NCBI RefSeq assembly: GCF_026745355.1
Contig: NC_079208.1
Coordinates: 54,325,276 to 54,389,275, forward strand
DNA: 64,000 nt
Source of the DNA: Beta vulgaris subsp. vulgaris
Lineage: Eukaryota; Streptophyta; Magnoliopsida; Caryophyllales; Amaranthaceae
Reading direction: 5' to 3'
Part shown: positions 23,410 to 36,910 of the stretch, in pieces
Layout: each line of letters begins with the position of its first letter
Position numbering within the stretch: position 1 is the first letter of the stretch
Made by a program: the position numbers and the translations under genes
The notes under the pieces: generated by a model
The model's input: the letters and a program-made list of their open reading frames with translations, nothing else
Told to the model about the DNA's origin: nothing
Databases searched by the model: none

Positions 23410-24400
23410 TTCGGCCAACATTTGAATCTGAAAACTAATCCACACCACCCAGATCCACCACATAAAGCATACATCTTCTTGGACGAGCTATGGATCCTAA
23501 TTCCATCATACAAAGGTAAAGGGGATCTACATTTGGTATTCAACGACTTTAGAAATACTTATGACCAAGTACTTAAAGAAGTACTATGGAGGTGTTTAGA
23601 GTTGAAATACGTGCAATCTCTATATCAGGATGTCGAGGATATGATTAAGACTAGACTTCTACACTTGGACAGAATATCAAGATTTTTGAGATCAATATTG
23701 GGATACACCAAGGGTCTCTTTTAGAGTTTTAGATCAATTTATTTTCGACATAGTTATGATTGAGTTTGCTAGGTGAGCAACTGGTTTGGTTGTAGTGGAA
23801 AAGAGTTTGGACTTTAAGGTCAAGTTAGGAGCAGAAATTTCATTTTATCCAAAGCGAGTGCTTTAAGTACTTGGGATGAGTCATTTAAGGAAATGGGGAG
23901 ATATTTGAAGACAAAATTCATCATATTATTACCAGGCGTCTATAGTGGAGTGGTGTATTGCGAGTTTTGGGTGGCAAGAACTCCGCTCAAATAGAAAACA
24001 CTACCGTCTACAAGGCAGAGATAAGGAATGTTCTCCAATACCATATTGAGTTAAGAGCAACACTGTTGTTCAGGAGTTCAGCTGGATGAAAGGCCGTACA
24101 GCCCAAGCAGATGTGTATAACCTTATAGGCGTTGTGCCTCCACCCCTCCCCTAGAAGCTTCCCTACAAGTGGCTGCTAATAAGAACACTGTTTAATATTG
24201 TAATTGCTTTCCACACTTTATTTATTACCTATTTACTCACATTATCTACCACTAAGTTCTACCAAGAGCCTGTCGGATACAACCTCCCTACTCTCCTAGT
24301 TTAAACTAGTACATGTAAAGTTGCATATATCTTATCACCACAGATTGTGCCCTAGGTGGGTCGTGGGACAATGAGTTGTTGTTTTTGTTGTTATTGGGTT
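23410..24400 (+). mobile_element. LINE (non-LTR retrotransposon) RT fragment
   Basis: Translation gives a degenerate reverse-transcriptase core: IPSYKGKGDLHLVFNDFRNT, then a YDQV..EVLWRCLE block. These match the PIYKNKGD, DLEKAYDRVPREVLW region of plant LINEs. Further pieces continue to about 24100 in other frames. It ends near a TTG-rich tail (TTGTTGTTTTTGTTG, about 24375), which is typical of such LINEs. There are many stops, so it is inactive. Intergenic sequence at 22847-23409 shows nothing else. Confidence 0.65.
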
Positions 24401-26116
24401 TGCGGTCCTTGATGCGTATATGGAAGCTTTGGAGAACCTTAGTACCTTCGTGTTCAGTAATGGAGTTTCTAGATCCCAAACTATAGAGTTGCACAAGATA
24501 TTTCAGCTTGATGATGTGCGGTGGAATATAATGACATTCATCTTATTAACCAGAAAGGAAAAGCATGCATGTAAGTACATTATTGGTTTATCAGCTGACT
24601 TAAGTACTAAATCAATCTAAACACATCCTAACATGACGAGCAAGGCCTGACATCACTTACCGATGGTCCATGTATTACATAGTCCATTTTTATTCCACCT
24701 AGTATAACAGAAATCCATCAACTTATTTATAATAAGAATAATTTAAAAGGCTTCAAAGGCCCAACATATTCTCTTTGTGTGTGCGTGCACGCAAACATTG
24801 GCCGAACAAACTTCATGATGTAATGCCAAAAAATATATGGTATGATAGAACCTCTATCCAAAATGCAGCGACGTTTCAAACCGGATGTTTCCAGGCTTCC
24901 CCTAATAGAGTAATAGCTAACCAATGGAAAGGACTATCTTCAAACAATCATAGGTCACTACTCGCTTCATTCTTCATGTGTTATCAGTGTCTCTAGTTGT
25001 CGTATGAAGCAATGCCAGTGTATAAATAAATAGAACTACTGGACTTGGCACTTTTTGGCACCAACAGGCACAACAATTCATTTAAGGAAGCACAGGGTAA
25101 GAAAAGGCAAATAATGAGAATAGATTCAAGCACACCTTGACTCATGCTGCCCCACCCATGTTATATTCAATTTTCACGAACTGAACTTCGTGGCAGTAAG
25201 CAATATATTCTGAGTAACAAATGAACCTCCAATAGTTCAATAACCTTGATTCAAAATCACCCAAGATCAAGCACAAAAAAGTGCACGAATTCTCTAACAC
25301 CAGGAAGGCAGGAAAGATGGATACAAAGAGCTCAAAACTCTAGATATCTACAACTTTGTAGGCTCATATTCTAAAAAAACCCCATTGTTGCTCAAATACA
25401 ATGAAGATTCTTGTGGCAGTTCGGGGGGCCGTGGAGGTCAATCAACCAACAGTTTCTCAAGGCAATATATTTCTATAGTTTTGAGCATATATTCAAGTGT
25501 TTGCTTGATCCATTATAAGAATCAACAAATTCCAAAATCAATCACACTTATTTTCAGTAACCTATTGCAGTAAACAATAACACAAGTCAAAAAAAACCCA
25601 ACATTTTTGAAGAATAACAAACACAAACAACAGCCAACAATAAGTATCTGCATTTAAGGAGAAAAAGCAGCAAATTCAACTTGAACCCACCAACACAATT
25701 TTAAATTTGGCATTGAGCCATTTGAATTTGGAGACAACTTCTAAAAATTACATTTTGGATCCTCTTCTTGAATAGTTGGGTGTTCTTTTTTCATGAAAAT
25801 CCACCTACCCAAAAATCCCCATTATAAGTTGTATCCTACTTTGAGATTACCAAAACGAGGGAAAAGGAGTATCGCATCAAACATCAAAATTCAAAACTAA
25901 TAAAATTCATACACATGCTCAAAGGGCGGAGTTGAAATGAAGAGAGAAATGACCTGAATGTCCAAAGACTGAGCTAAAAAAGAATTGATGATATTGCAAA
26001 TTTGCGATTGACGCTGAGAGAGAGCGAAGAAAATGTCTGTTGGTTCTTTTTTGTTCAAAGGTTTTTGTTCCTTCTTGTTGGACGGGGTAGTATTTCGAGT
26101 TGTGTTGTGTTGTGTT
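24401..26116. other. AT-rich intergenic stretch; no gene recognised
   Basis: Only short non-homologous reading frames. It probably includes the promoter and 5' UTR of the minus-strand 66-aa gene, but no boundary can be set. A GTGTT pentamer repeat lies at about 26098-26117. Confidence 0.45.
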
Positions 26117-26981
26117 GGTAAATTGGATATCGTCCCAAATCTTAAAGAGCATATCCCATGCTCCATTTTTTAGTCCATTTTATTACTCTCGGTTAGGGCT
26201 CATTAACAGATCGGATCGTGTTCGGTTAATGATAAACGGGTTGAACATGTTCCAACCTAAACCTAACCCGTTTATTAGACGGGTTGCAAAACTCAACCTT
26301 GACCCAACCTATTAATTAAACGGGTTACCCATATAACGCTTTTAACCCATTTAAATATTTAGTACTACTCAATTTTTATTAAAATTTATTAGTTTTCAAC
26401 AATAAATTCACATAAATGTATGCATGATTAGATTTTCTTTTCAATTTTTTTTCTACAATTAATATTTTTAAAATTTTCACCAACTTTAACACAACTCGTT
26501 AGAATATTTGTATTTTAATGAGTTAAACAGGTCAAAGCAGGTTAATTTCGGGTTGAAAATGTCAACCTTAACCTAATCTATTTAATTAAATGGGTAAATT
26601 GTATCAACCCATTTACTTAAATGGGTCAAAAATCTCAATCCAAACCCGCTTATATCAGGTCGGGTTTAGGTTAGGTAAACGGGTTGGGTCAGATTTTCAC
26701 AGCCATGCTCTCAGTTTTTTAACTCTTAGAGTCGTGGCGCAGATCCAATTGCTACTAAGAACGATTTTTAATTTATTTGTCCTCTTTCTCACAAGGGAAT
26801 TCTCCTTACCAAATTATAAAAAAAAGCATACAAAATACAAACTGAATACACATAATCTCTATCGCATATACCAAATTGAATCTGTGCCACGGCTCTAGAG
26901 TTAAGACTTAAGAGTAATCAAATGGACTAATAAATGGAGCTTGATATGCTCTTTAAGATTTGGGACGATACCCAATTTACC
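26117..26981. mobile_element. fold-back (long terminal inverted repeat) element
   Basis: The left arm (26117-26193, resuming after 26715) and the right arm (about 26871-26981) are inverted copies of about 110 bases, with matching blocks such as ATCGTCCCAAATCTTAAAGA and TAGTCCATTT. The ends read GGTAAATTGG / CCAATTTACC. No coding content and no clear target duplication. The left arm is interrupted by a hAT-like MITE, so the fold-back element is older. Confidence 0.72.
26194..26707. mobile_element. hAT-like MITE, rich in AACGGGTT words
   Basis: It starts TAGGGCTCATTAACAGATC and its right end reads GATTTTCACAGCCATG, an imperfect inverted match. It is flanked by an 8-bp duplication, CTCTCGGT (26186-26193) and CTCTCAGT (26708-26715), with one mismatch. 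The 8-bp duplication and AGGGCT-type ends point to hAT. The inside repeats AAACGGGTT / AACCCGTTT on both strands. No transposase. Confidence 0.72.
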
Positions 26982-27419
26982 GGGGGTGGAAGGAGAGTTT
27001 CATAACCACTGGGCCAACTTTGATTTTCGGGTTTATTATTTGACGCTAGGCCTTCAATAAATTCTCATTTTATCACAATAATTGGAACGAGTGACAAATG
27101 GTCTGAAAATGAACAATAGAGAAAAAAAAAACTTTAAACCCATCACCGCCGATGCCGCCACCACCACCTTGATGTTCCCAAACGAAAGGTCCAATAATTT
27201 GCCTCCCACCCACCAAGGGTATGTCACAACAACCACCACTGCCAACCTTGCCGCATCTGCTCAAGTTGCACGTGCAAGTGTTGCTTCTTGAGCTTACTAT
27301 GGGCTATCCTCGTCATCATTGTCTTCATACTGCTCACCGCCATCTTCTACGCGCTCTATCGCCCCCGGCCACCATCATTTTCTATCTCCTCCTTAAAAAT
27401 CACCATCTTTAACCTCACT

Positions 27420-27873
27420 GTCCCAAATTGATGCCTTACTTTTACCATTTTGTTATTGACAGCTACCTTATGTCGGTTTCTATTGTTGATTTTTGTTTTT
27501 TCAGTTAAAAAATGTGCGAAAAACAAGATTGATCTTGTGAAAATTGATTGAGATTCAAGGATACTGGGAAGGTGATTGAGGAGGGTGATTGTTTCAATTT
27601 TAGTTTAAGTATAAGAGGAATTTAATGGTGGATGAGTGGTACAAAGTGTCACATAGATATGAGAGAGAGAACGTGCACACACAAGAAAATGCGGAAATTA
27701 GGATGGAAAATATGAAAAAAGAGTTTGAAGAAGCCAAGTGATATAACGTGATATTTGAAAATCAAAATAAAGAAAATTCAACGCCGAAAACCGACATAAG
27801 GTAGTTATTAACAATGAAATGGTAAAACTAAGATAAATTCGTACAACAATTTTTTAATAAGGTAGTTTGGGAC
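27420..27873. repeat. inverted-repeat element, about 450 bp
   Basis: The ends GTCCCAAA (27420) and TTTGGGAC (27873) and the inner arms TACCTTATGTCGGTTT (27473) and AAACCGACATAAGGTA are inverted matches, as are TTTTACCATTT and AAATGGTAAAA. Probably a MITE. No target duplication found. The neighbouring stretch 26982-27419 is Pro/Thr-codon-rich but has no recognisable gene. Confidence 0.5.
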
Positions 27874-28381
27874 AAAAAAATCATTTTTTTAATATGTTTT
27901 TTCTTAAATCAATGTTTCGTCGGCTTTTTAGTTATTTGTTCATCATTATTCAAATATAGTATTAGGAGAAGGAAATATAAAGCAGAAAAAAGTTTGTGTT
28001 CAAATAAAGTATAAAAATTTTTATATCAGGTTCAATCGTGAATATTAATAAAGTGGAAAAGTTTGATTAATATAATAGAGATAACTGAATAATATTCAAT
28101 ATTTAAGTTTTAAAATATTATCAGTATAATTATTAATATGAAATTCAAGTTTGTATTTTTTCTTTTGATTGTGTCAATCAAGTTATAATGTTAACTTAAT
28201 TTTTATCAGAGTTTTTCACACATACGTAAGAAGTGGAAATCATTTTCCTTAATTTAATGTTTAATTCAAATTTCAAATTCAACTCAAATATTCCATTGTT
28301 AAATTGTTTCATTTATATGCAAGTAGAAAGAAAAAAGATTATTTAATATACATTGACAATTTAAATTCATTAAGACTTTTT

Positions 28382-28446
28382 ATTATCAGACTTTTTGTAA
28401 GGGGGACACCATCTTCCTTCCCCCATCACGAAGTATATAATAAAGA
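28382..28446 (-). mobile_element. Helitron 5' terminus (minus strand), same family as 21323
   Basis: Read on the minus strand from 28446: TCTTTATTATATACTTCG, then a GGGGGAAGG and ATGGTGTCC block, matching the start of the 21323 Helitron. A similar start (TCTCTATTATATTAATC) runs down from 28081. No CTAG plus hairpin partner was found, so the 3' ends are lost or changed. The rest of 27874-29241 is AT-rich and includes the CPN60 promoter. Confidence 0.5.
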
Positions 28447-29241
28447 TATGTAATATATAGACCCTTTTATTAATAAAATATCACATGATCTTTTATTTGT
28501 GAGTTTTTTCATTTTTCAATGTCATGATTGACAATCACGTTCTATATGAAATTAAATGATAAATGCATTAAATTAGTCATAGGCGTGTTATAACTTTTTT
28601 CAAAACAAAACATTCTAAGTCATAGGTTGAGGGTTTGACTATACAATAATCACTTTAATCAGGAGGAGGTGTAATCGGTATATAGACCACATAAATCTCA
28701 TATGAGAACCCAATACCGGTTACAAAATTACGTAATATGCAATGAACGTTTTTTTTTTTTTTTTCTCAAACCTTTAACTCTCACCACAAGATATGAAAAC
28801 TCAATAATCAAAACTAAATCAAAATCGATTCTCCAACAAACAATAACAAGCAATTGAAAAAAGAAAGAAATAAAGCGTCTCACATTAATTTCTCTCTAAC
28901 TTGTTTTTCATTCAATATTTAACATTTTGAAAATGTCATTTCTTGCCTTAAATTAATAATTAAGTGAAAACCAATTGAAAGAAGAAAGAACAAAAATATA
29001 GATTGAAACTTCTATTTTTTTAGAAAGAACTCTCTAGAAGTATGGAGAGAAATAGACCAACATGGACTCAAATCAAAAATTAGGAAGACTCCTTTCTAAA
29101 GAAAAAAAGGAAATAATTCAACCCAAAACCCCCCAAGAACAAAAAGAGTCAAAACCCCTGAAACTCACTAGTCACTATTGAACTTTGTGTATTTTTGTGC
29201 TTAAACCCTACTATTTTCTTCTTTCTCTCTCCTACTATACA

Positions 29242-32200
29242 ATGTATCGTGTAACATCTTCATTGATCAGGTATGTATTTTGATCATACAGTATGCATAT
29301 TCACAAGTTTATTAATCTTTCGTTAAACTTGTTTTTCTATCTTTTGTGGGCAGGTCTCATGCTTCAAGACGACTGGTATCATCTTTTTTCTCCATTTTTT
29401 TTTAATAATTTATCCATTTTAGTCTTTCAAACACGAATTAGAATAAAAAGATTGAATTTTGATTTCTGGGCATTGCTTTTTTTGGCTTTGTTGTTGTTCC
29501 AGAAAGATTATTATCACTTTTTTCCTTTCATTTCTTTTATCATTTATCCATTTTAGTATTTGAAACACGAATTAGAATAGAAAGATTGAATTTTGATTTA
29601 TGGGCATTGCTATTTTTACTTTGTTCTTGTTCCAGAAATATTAAACTAGATTAAAGTTTTACACTTTTGATTGCAATTCTTGTGCTAATGTGTTTTGGAA
29701 AAATGGGTCCTAGTATATGCATTAAAGAATCGAAGCTGATTGGATGATTATAGGGTGTATTTGTACAGATTACTATATGTTGATTGAATTGAGGAAGTTA
29801 TGTAATATATTTTATCCCTTCTTCTCTTGTTCTTTGAGTTTGTAGGTAAGCAGTAGGATAATATCTAGTAGAAATTATGTTGCAAAAGATATCAGTTTTG
29901 GTGTCGAAGCTCGGATGGCTATGCTGCAAGGAGTTAATGAGATTGCGGAAGCTGTGAAGGTCACTATGGGACCAAGGGTATGATCCTTGTTACCATAATG
30001 CTTTGTCTAGTGGGCTGTAGAAGTATGCCATCATGATGCCCTGTTAACTCCTACTTAGAAAATTGATGATTCAGTAAAAATCAGTTGAGTAAGTAAAGAT
30101 TAGTTTTATCAGCAAAAATCAATTTCAGTTAGTCTCTATCAAATGCATAAAAGAAATTACTAGAGTATGAGTTTTAACCAATATCAATTTTAATCAGCAA
30201 AAATAATTTCAGTTCAAGAAAGATCAGGCGAAGTGAATGGGGCCTGAATGACCTTTTTTTTTTTTTGAATAGGGTTGATGTAAATGGTTTTAAACATTTG
30301 AATTTATGTCTATCCTGGAGTAGTCAATCTTGCTGGTAGAAGTTTAATGTTGCCATTCTCTGCTAGAGATCAGGAGGTAGCTAAAAATTTGATTATTTCT
30401 ATATGCTATACATGTTGACATAGGGCCGCACTGTGGTTATTGAAAGGAGTCATAAAGATCCTAAAGTTACAAAGGATGGCGTAACAGTTGCCAAGAGCAT
30501 TAAGTTCAATGAAAGGACAAAGAATCTTGGTGCAGAGCTTGTAAAGCAGGTTGCGAAGGCCACAAATACTGTTGCAGGAGATGGTAATCAGCTGTTTCTG
30601 TTCTTTGTTAGATAGGGTTCTGACTGAAGTTAAATATCTCACCACTACGTCATATGGCAAGCTTTGCAAGTTGTTGATAATTGAACCAATATACTACTAC
30701 CAAGTAATCAGTCTGATGGAAAGATGTGATCTTGTGAGACTGCTAGTCAGTCTTTGTTTTACTCCCCTCGCCATGCTGCAGCTCATGTTGCCATCTGATC
30801 AACTTTTCCTTTCTTAGAAGATTAATTTTTTGGGTGGTGGGCTGGGGGAGAGGGGGGGGGGGAAGGAATTAATTGGCACTCAAAGGACTTGGATGTTGTA
30901 ACTCTTGAGTTTTGATGTGGTAGATAGTCAGAAACATGTACAAGGAACACAATACCTTTACCTGCTTTACTTTAGAATTATCTAGAAGTAGCAAATCTAT
31001 ATCCCTGTTTAATATTTTGCATTTTACGAAATATCCCAATGGCGTGTTATTATGTTACTATCCAAAATGTAGATATGATTTGCTTTCTTAGAGACAAAAC
31101 TGAGTTTCAGCATGGGGCTCAAAGTGGGGCGCAATTATTAATCATAGTGGTTAAAGATGGCAAGTTGGGCACTAAGTTTTATGGAGGTTATGCTATCTGG
31201 TTTTATAAATGGCATGATCAAGATGCCTAGGTTAGGTTGTTCCCACAATGTTGACGTTGTGTTTATATTTTCTGTTTCTTTTTAGGTGATGACTGATGAG
31301 CTTGTAACTCTAAGATCAGTTGACAGTCATATTGTTACCCAAGAGCATAGTAATGATATGCTCTTAGCAATTGGTTCTACATTCCCTTATCCTACCTTGG
31401 GCAGATCCTGTTTCAGTACATTGGGGTGAATCTGATCTGGTCGATGTAGATTCATCAAATATAGAGAGTTATACTTTATTCTCAAAGTGCAATATGGTCA
31501 TTCCATACCCATCTGTGTTCTGTTTCCCTCACGTTTAGATAAATTATCGGGTGGCTGTTGAGAAACTTTATTGACATATCTCTATCAATATCCAAGTCAA
31601 CGAGTACTGCACCTTTGATCTAAGGCATCATTTCTTGTGATTCAGGAACCACTTGTGCTACTGTCTTGACTCAGTCAATTTTAGTGGAAGGCTGCAAATC
31701 CATAGCTGCTGGTGTAAATGCTATGGATCTGCGTACTGGGATCAATATGGCAGTTGATGCTGTGGTTTCCAACTTGAAAAGCAAAGCAATGATGATAAGT
31801 ACACCAGAGGAGATCACTCAGGTAATTTCTAGAAGGAATCTCCTTGTTAACACTGGGCAGTGGTTGTTTGGATCTATAAGGTCAAGGTGAAAGGAGGTCA
31901 GGTCTTGTAATTCCTGAAAGTATAAGGTGAAATCATGTAGACTCCAAATAACTGTTCAAATGATGTCATTAGATTATTGCATCTGCAACTAGGTTGATGA
32001 TGACTATTGACTTCTTTTATATTATTTTGTCTTCTCTTAGTAAAATAATGATACGGAAATGAATTATATGGTGTTATTGTTCCATAGACAAGTTATCATT
32101 ATTATGTAACAGGTGGCTACTATCTCTGCTAATGGGGAGCGTGAAATTGGTAAACTCATTGCCAGGGCAATGGAGAAAGTTGGCGAGGAAGGTGTAATCA

Positions 32201-35200
32201 CTGTTTCTGTAAGTAGACTTCCTGATGTTTAGTCATACTATGTACATTTGCTTGGACAAAGTTAAATCGCTTTTATTGATGTATTTAAATCTATTAGGAT
32301 GGAAACACATTGGATGATGAATTGGAGGTGGTGGAGGGGATGAAGCTAGCCAGGGGTTATATTTCTCCTTATTTCATTACAGATCAAAAGACCCAGAAAT
32401 GTGTAAGTTCCATCTGAAGCTGATTTGGATATTTGCACCAAATATGCGATATGCGTTTCGGAATTGTGTATGAGAATATAATCATCTTATCTGATAGGAG
32501 TATTAAATTATATGCTTGTTGACCAGGAACTTGAAAATCCTTTGGTTCTCATCCATGAGAAGAAAGTTTCAGATGTGGGATCCCTTGTTAGAGTATTGGA
32601 GTTGGCTCTTCAGGTTCTACAATCTTCTGATAATTTATTCTCTTGTCACTCAAGGATGTCTAGTATTATTAGTTAAATTACTGAAGTTGATAATTCTGTT
32701 TTGTTGATATTGATTTGTGGAAGATGAATAGACCTCTGCTAATAGTTGCGGAAGATATTGAAGGTGATGCTCTATCACTGCTAATACTGAACAAGCACCA
32801 AGCCGGGCTTAAGGTAAACATGCCAATACACCTTATATATTCCACTAAATTTGTAATACCAGCTCTTGCTGCATAAAACTGGCTTTATGATTGGCTTATC
32901 ATGCTTTGAAGTTTGATATGCTTCTGCATCGTGCCTACCTGAGAGCTAACATATTCTAAAATTCTAATTTCATTTTGAAGATCACTTGATCTTGCTTTGA
33001 CATGTCCAGGGAGAATGATGCTTGCCTTTGAAATTGATTATCCTTTGTAACGTTTTGGCCACTGAAGTTATGGTTCTGTTTATGTGCTTTCTGTAGGTTT
33101 GTGCCATAAAAGCTCCAGGGTTTGGAGAAAGCAGGAAAGCTAACTTAGATGATCTAGCTGTCTTTACAGGAGGAGAGGTGAGCCTATTATAAATGATTTT
33201 GGATCATTCTTTACAAGTTCAGTTATACCATCCATTATTTTCCTCCTTAGGTTATTGCAGAAGAGCGGGGGTTGACTCTCGACAAGATCCAACCTGACAT
33301 GCTTGGTGTTGCGAAGAAGGTTTGTATCTTATTCTATTTCTAATTTTATACTAAAAAACTTGAATCTTCTTTTTAAGGACCGACTTTTGATTGAGACAGG
33401 TTACCATCTCAATGGATGACACCATTGTCCTAAATGGAGGTGGAGACAAGAAGGTGATAGAAGAGCGCTGTGAAGAGGTACGCTGACAGTTTTATGAGCC
33501 AAAACTACTATTTTTGCTGTATATATATTTCGATTTAAGTGGCCTTTTCTGTGTTTCAATGTTAGTTACACATAAATGCTTTGGTTTTAAGCTGTGTAAG
33601 CTGTTGACTTCTATGTGCTTATCTTAATGGTTGTTGCCCTTATGGGTAAGATAAAAACTGTTTGTACCAGTATTTCTGAAATTTCTTGTTCTAGGTATAT
33701 ATACTGAAGCTTGGTCTGGAAAACTTTTAAGTTTTAAGAGTTTTTGTCATATTCTAATGCCTGTTAAATGTTCTAATATTAAGTCATCCAATCTGTGTAT
33801 AAACTGTAGAAAGTTCGAAATATATCTTGAGATTGGTGTTGATTACTTTGTTCTTCCTTTTGCAGCTAAGAATTTCCATGGAGAGAAGTACTTCAACCTT
33901 TGACAAAGAGAAGGCACAGGAGCGGTTATCAAAGCTCGCCGGTGGTGTTGCTGTCTTCAAGGTCCATTTTTTCTCCAAAAGTTGTGATCAATCTCTCTGT
34001 TTGCTAGATCAGAGTTATATGTATATATCAATGTGTGTCCAACAGGTTGGAGGAGCCAGTGAAGCTGAAGTTAGTGAGAGAAAGGACAGGGTCATAGACG
34101 CTCTGAATGCAACTAGAGCTGCCGTAGAGGAGGGTATTGTGCCCGGTAAGTCTGCATTTCTTCACTTAATACACCAAAGAAATAAAAACACTTTCTTAGT
34201 GATGAATAACTTTCACACATTCATTGTACATTTCGAGTCTGAATTTCAGGTGGTGGAGTTGCTCTCCTTCATGCTTCAAAAGCTCTGGAGAATATCCATA
34301 CTAAGAATGAAGACCAGAAAAGAGGGGTTCGAATAGTCCAGAATGCTCTCAAGGTTTCCTTTTGATATCATTATGACTTTTTGTCTCACTGATAGTGTAT
34401 TTTTGCTTACTTTTTATAGAAGTTTCTATTGATACTATAGGCACCTACAGTCACCATTGTGTCAAATGCTGGAGGTGAAGCTCCACTGGTGATTGGCAAG
34501 TTGATGGAACAAGACGATCACAATATTGGCTATGACGCATCTAAAGGTTTGCTCCCTAACATTCGCTCTTTCTTCTCTTACCCCATCCCCCCTCCACATC
34601 TTTTACTTCGAGTCCTTTCTTTTAGAAGGCAGAACGTTGCTGCATAGGAACCAGAGCTTATTGTACAACCTTAACGCTATAGTTAAATAAGAAGAATAGG
34701 AGGTGGAAGAATGGAAGGGAAACTGAGGGATTTATTTTTCCTTGTTTGGATTTGAATTAGGGAAAGGGAAGGAAAAGATTTGGAGATTCCCCCCTTCCCC
34801 TTTAATAAATTACATCACTATTGGGTAGAATTGGTGGAGAAATGGTACTCACTCTCCTCGGCTCTAGTAATTATCACTGGAGCAACTATTTTCGACCCTT
34901 TACAAATGAAACCACGGAAAATAGGAGATACTTCTTTAGGACCAACCAATTACTCTAATAGCCAGGGTTCAACGCTCATTAACAATCATATTATCCAGAA
35001 AGTAAAAGGAAGATTGAAGTTCATACTTCCAATGTATCTAAATTCAGTACTCAAGAAGTTGAAATATATCAACATGCAAACCAAAGCCTCCCTTCTGTAC
35101 TTGGTGGTTTTGTTTCGTCATGTTTTCTCTGTAGCATCCGATATTACTACTCAACACACATCCCACTTGTGAGCAATGAGCCAATGAGTATGGGCACGTG

Positions 35201-35587
35201 GCCACGTGCAATACACAGGGTTTTCTCGTATTCGTTTTCAGGGAGGGGTTGGTGGTGTTGTCGACTTGCAGCTCTAATAAAGCTTCTTAAATTTGTCTAT
35301 TTCTATTGGTGTAGGTGAATATGTGAACATGGTAAAAGCAGGAATAATAGATCCTGTTAAAGTTATCAGAACAGCTTTGGTAGATGCTGCAAGGTAGGGA
35401 CTGGCTCATATCTAAGCAGAATTCATTTTTGTTTGTGAGTATATTCTATGGCATTCTTATATAACAATCTTGTCTGGGTTTCAGTGTTTCATCTCTTCTC
35501 ACCACAACTGAAGCCGTTATTACCGAGCATCCAGAACAAAGCAAAGCTGCACAACGTGTGCCAGACATGGATCAGATGGACTTGTGA
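29242..35587 (+). CDS. mitochondrial chaperonin CPN60-like 2 (HSP60), 18 exons
   Basis: Group I chaperonin: ATP-driven folding of imported proteins in the mitochondrial matrix. Exons: 29242-29270, 29354-29375, 29846-29977, 30424-30583, 31646-31821, 32113-32208, 32298-32402, 32527-32613, 32724-32813, 33097-33177, 33251-33319, 33400-33477, 33866-33961, 34046-34145, 34250-34353, 34441-34546, 35315-35393, 35485-35587. They total 1713 nt (570 aa) with every junction in phase and GT/AG. Residues 1-33 are Arg/Ser-rich without acids ([17 protein letters not shown]), a mitochondrial presequence, and [10 protein letters not shown] starts the mature part. Seen motifs are VTMGP and [10 protein letters not shown] (ATP site), KAPGFG..RK, and the chaperonin signature [14 protein letters not shown] (exons 14/15). 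The C-terminus VPDMDQMDL lacks a GGM tail, as in the plant mitochondrial forms. Best recalled relative is Arabidopsis HSP60-3A / CPN60-like 2 (about 572 aa). Confidence 0.95.
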
Positions 35588-36910
35588 TGATAGACAATTT
35601 TTTGTAAGTTATTATTGATGTTATGTTCATCTGTATTGTAGATTTCGAGCATCACAAAAAAAATTCAGGAAGTTGCTTTCTTAGCTAATGTATAAGATAA
35701 ACTTAGTTTCTAGATCAAAAACATTGCAATTGCTTAATGTTGTACAAGCATATATTTTTTGGGTCATTTTAATAGCTTTAAGCAAATCAAAAATCACTCC
35801 CAAAATCTTGCAATTATTTGCAGCAAGTACAGAGTCGGATGATATGAACCATGTTCCGCGAGTTACAAAAGATGAGCTTCGGCTTCTTTTCCAGTAATGT
35901 CATCATCTTTTTTCGCGTAATTTGGATGAATGATTCAGATATTGATTCGACAAATGTATTTGGATAGCCTTCTCAGCATCATAGCTAAAATAGATTTGGT
36001 ATGGAGGATTTTGCAATGTTTGTCTGCTTCAATTTGTGAGGGTGAACATGGTAGCTGCATTCCTTAGATCATGCTCAGAAATATGGTGGAAGGATTCTTC
36101 TTCTGGATTATCCACTACAATTTTTTCCCCTTTCAGCGCCACCACCTCCTCTTCACTGCAAAATTTCATTTTTTGTGTGATCAACAAAGTAAAATTATTT
36201 TATTTTATACATTATTTAAAAAAAGATTATTTTTTTCTTCTTTTATTATTCTGTTTTTTAGGCCATGTTTGATATAACCCTCAAACTTTTATCCCTGTAT
36301 GTAGTATTTCTGAAATTGTTAATTTCATAACTTCAACAAACAAGTTAATGTTGCTAAATATATTTGAATTTAGATTTTTATGAAATGAAATATCAAGATA
36401 TGCTTTTAAATCAAGGATACTTAAATCATAATTACTATAAGATTGCAAAAAAATGATTTCATCAACATTTTCGTCCAATTTAATGAAAATTTACAACTTC
36501 TTGGTTACTACAAGAACTCAAGAAGGTGTAAAGCCCGGACTTAATCTTTTTTTTTTTAATCTAAACTAATGAGGTTTTATTTTATTTTTTTGAATGAGGA
36601 AAGGTTGGTGTAATATTATTAAAGAATGTATGAAAGTACCACAAATACATAAGATAAGACCTCCGGAAGGCAGTGGATTCCCCGTCATTGCTTAATACCA
36701 AATGGCATTAATTTAGCGAGGTTTCATTACTTCGGAGGTACTATAAGAAGAGGTGCAAATATGTAATTCAATGTAGATCATGTTTGATTGATGTAATATC
36801 TGGTTACCACACCATGTGATCATATGATTTATGGATTTAGAGTAAGGAGTAACGTTCAAAAGAAAAATTAAATTGTACTTCCCACATCTCCTCTAGCTCC
36901 CAATAATTAT
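35588..36910. other. 3' flank of CPN60; no second gene supported
   Basis: 3' UTR and intergenic DNA. At 35820-35895, after a TTTGCAG acceptor-like string, an open stretch reads AASTESDDMNHVPRVTKDEL before a stop. It could be an alternative 3' exon or chance. Otherwise the sequence is AT-rich with poly(T) runs and no repeat termini. Confidence 0.45.

Noticed and set aside
24306..24494. Short minus-strand frame with Asn run
   Set aside because: The Asn run is the TTG-type tail of the LINE fragment read backwards.
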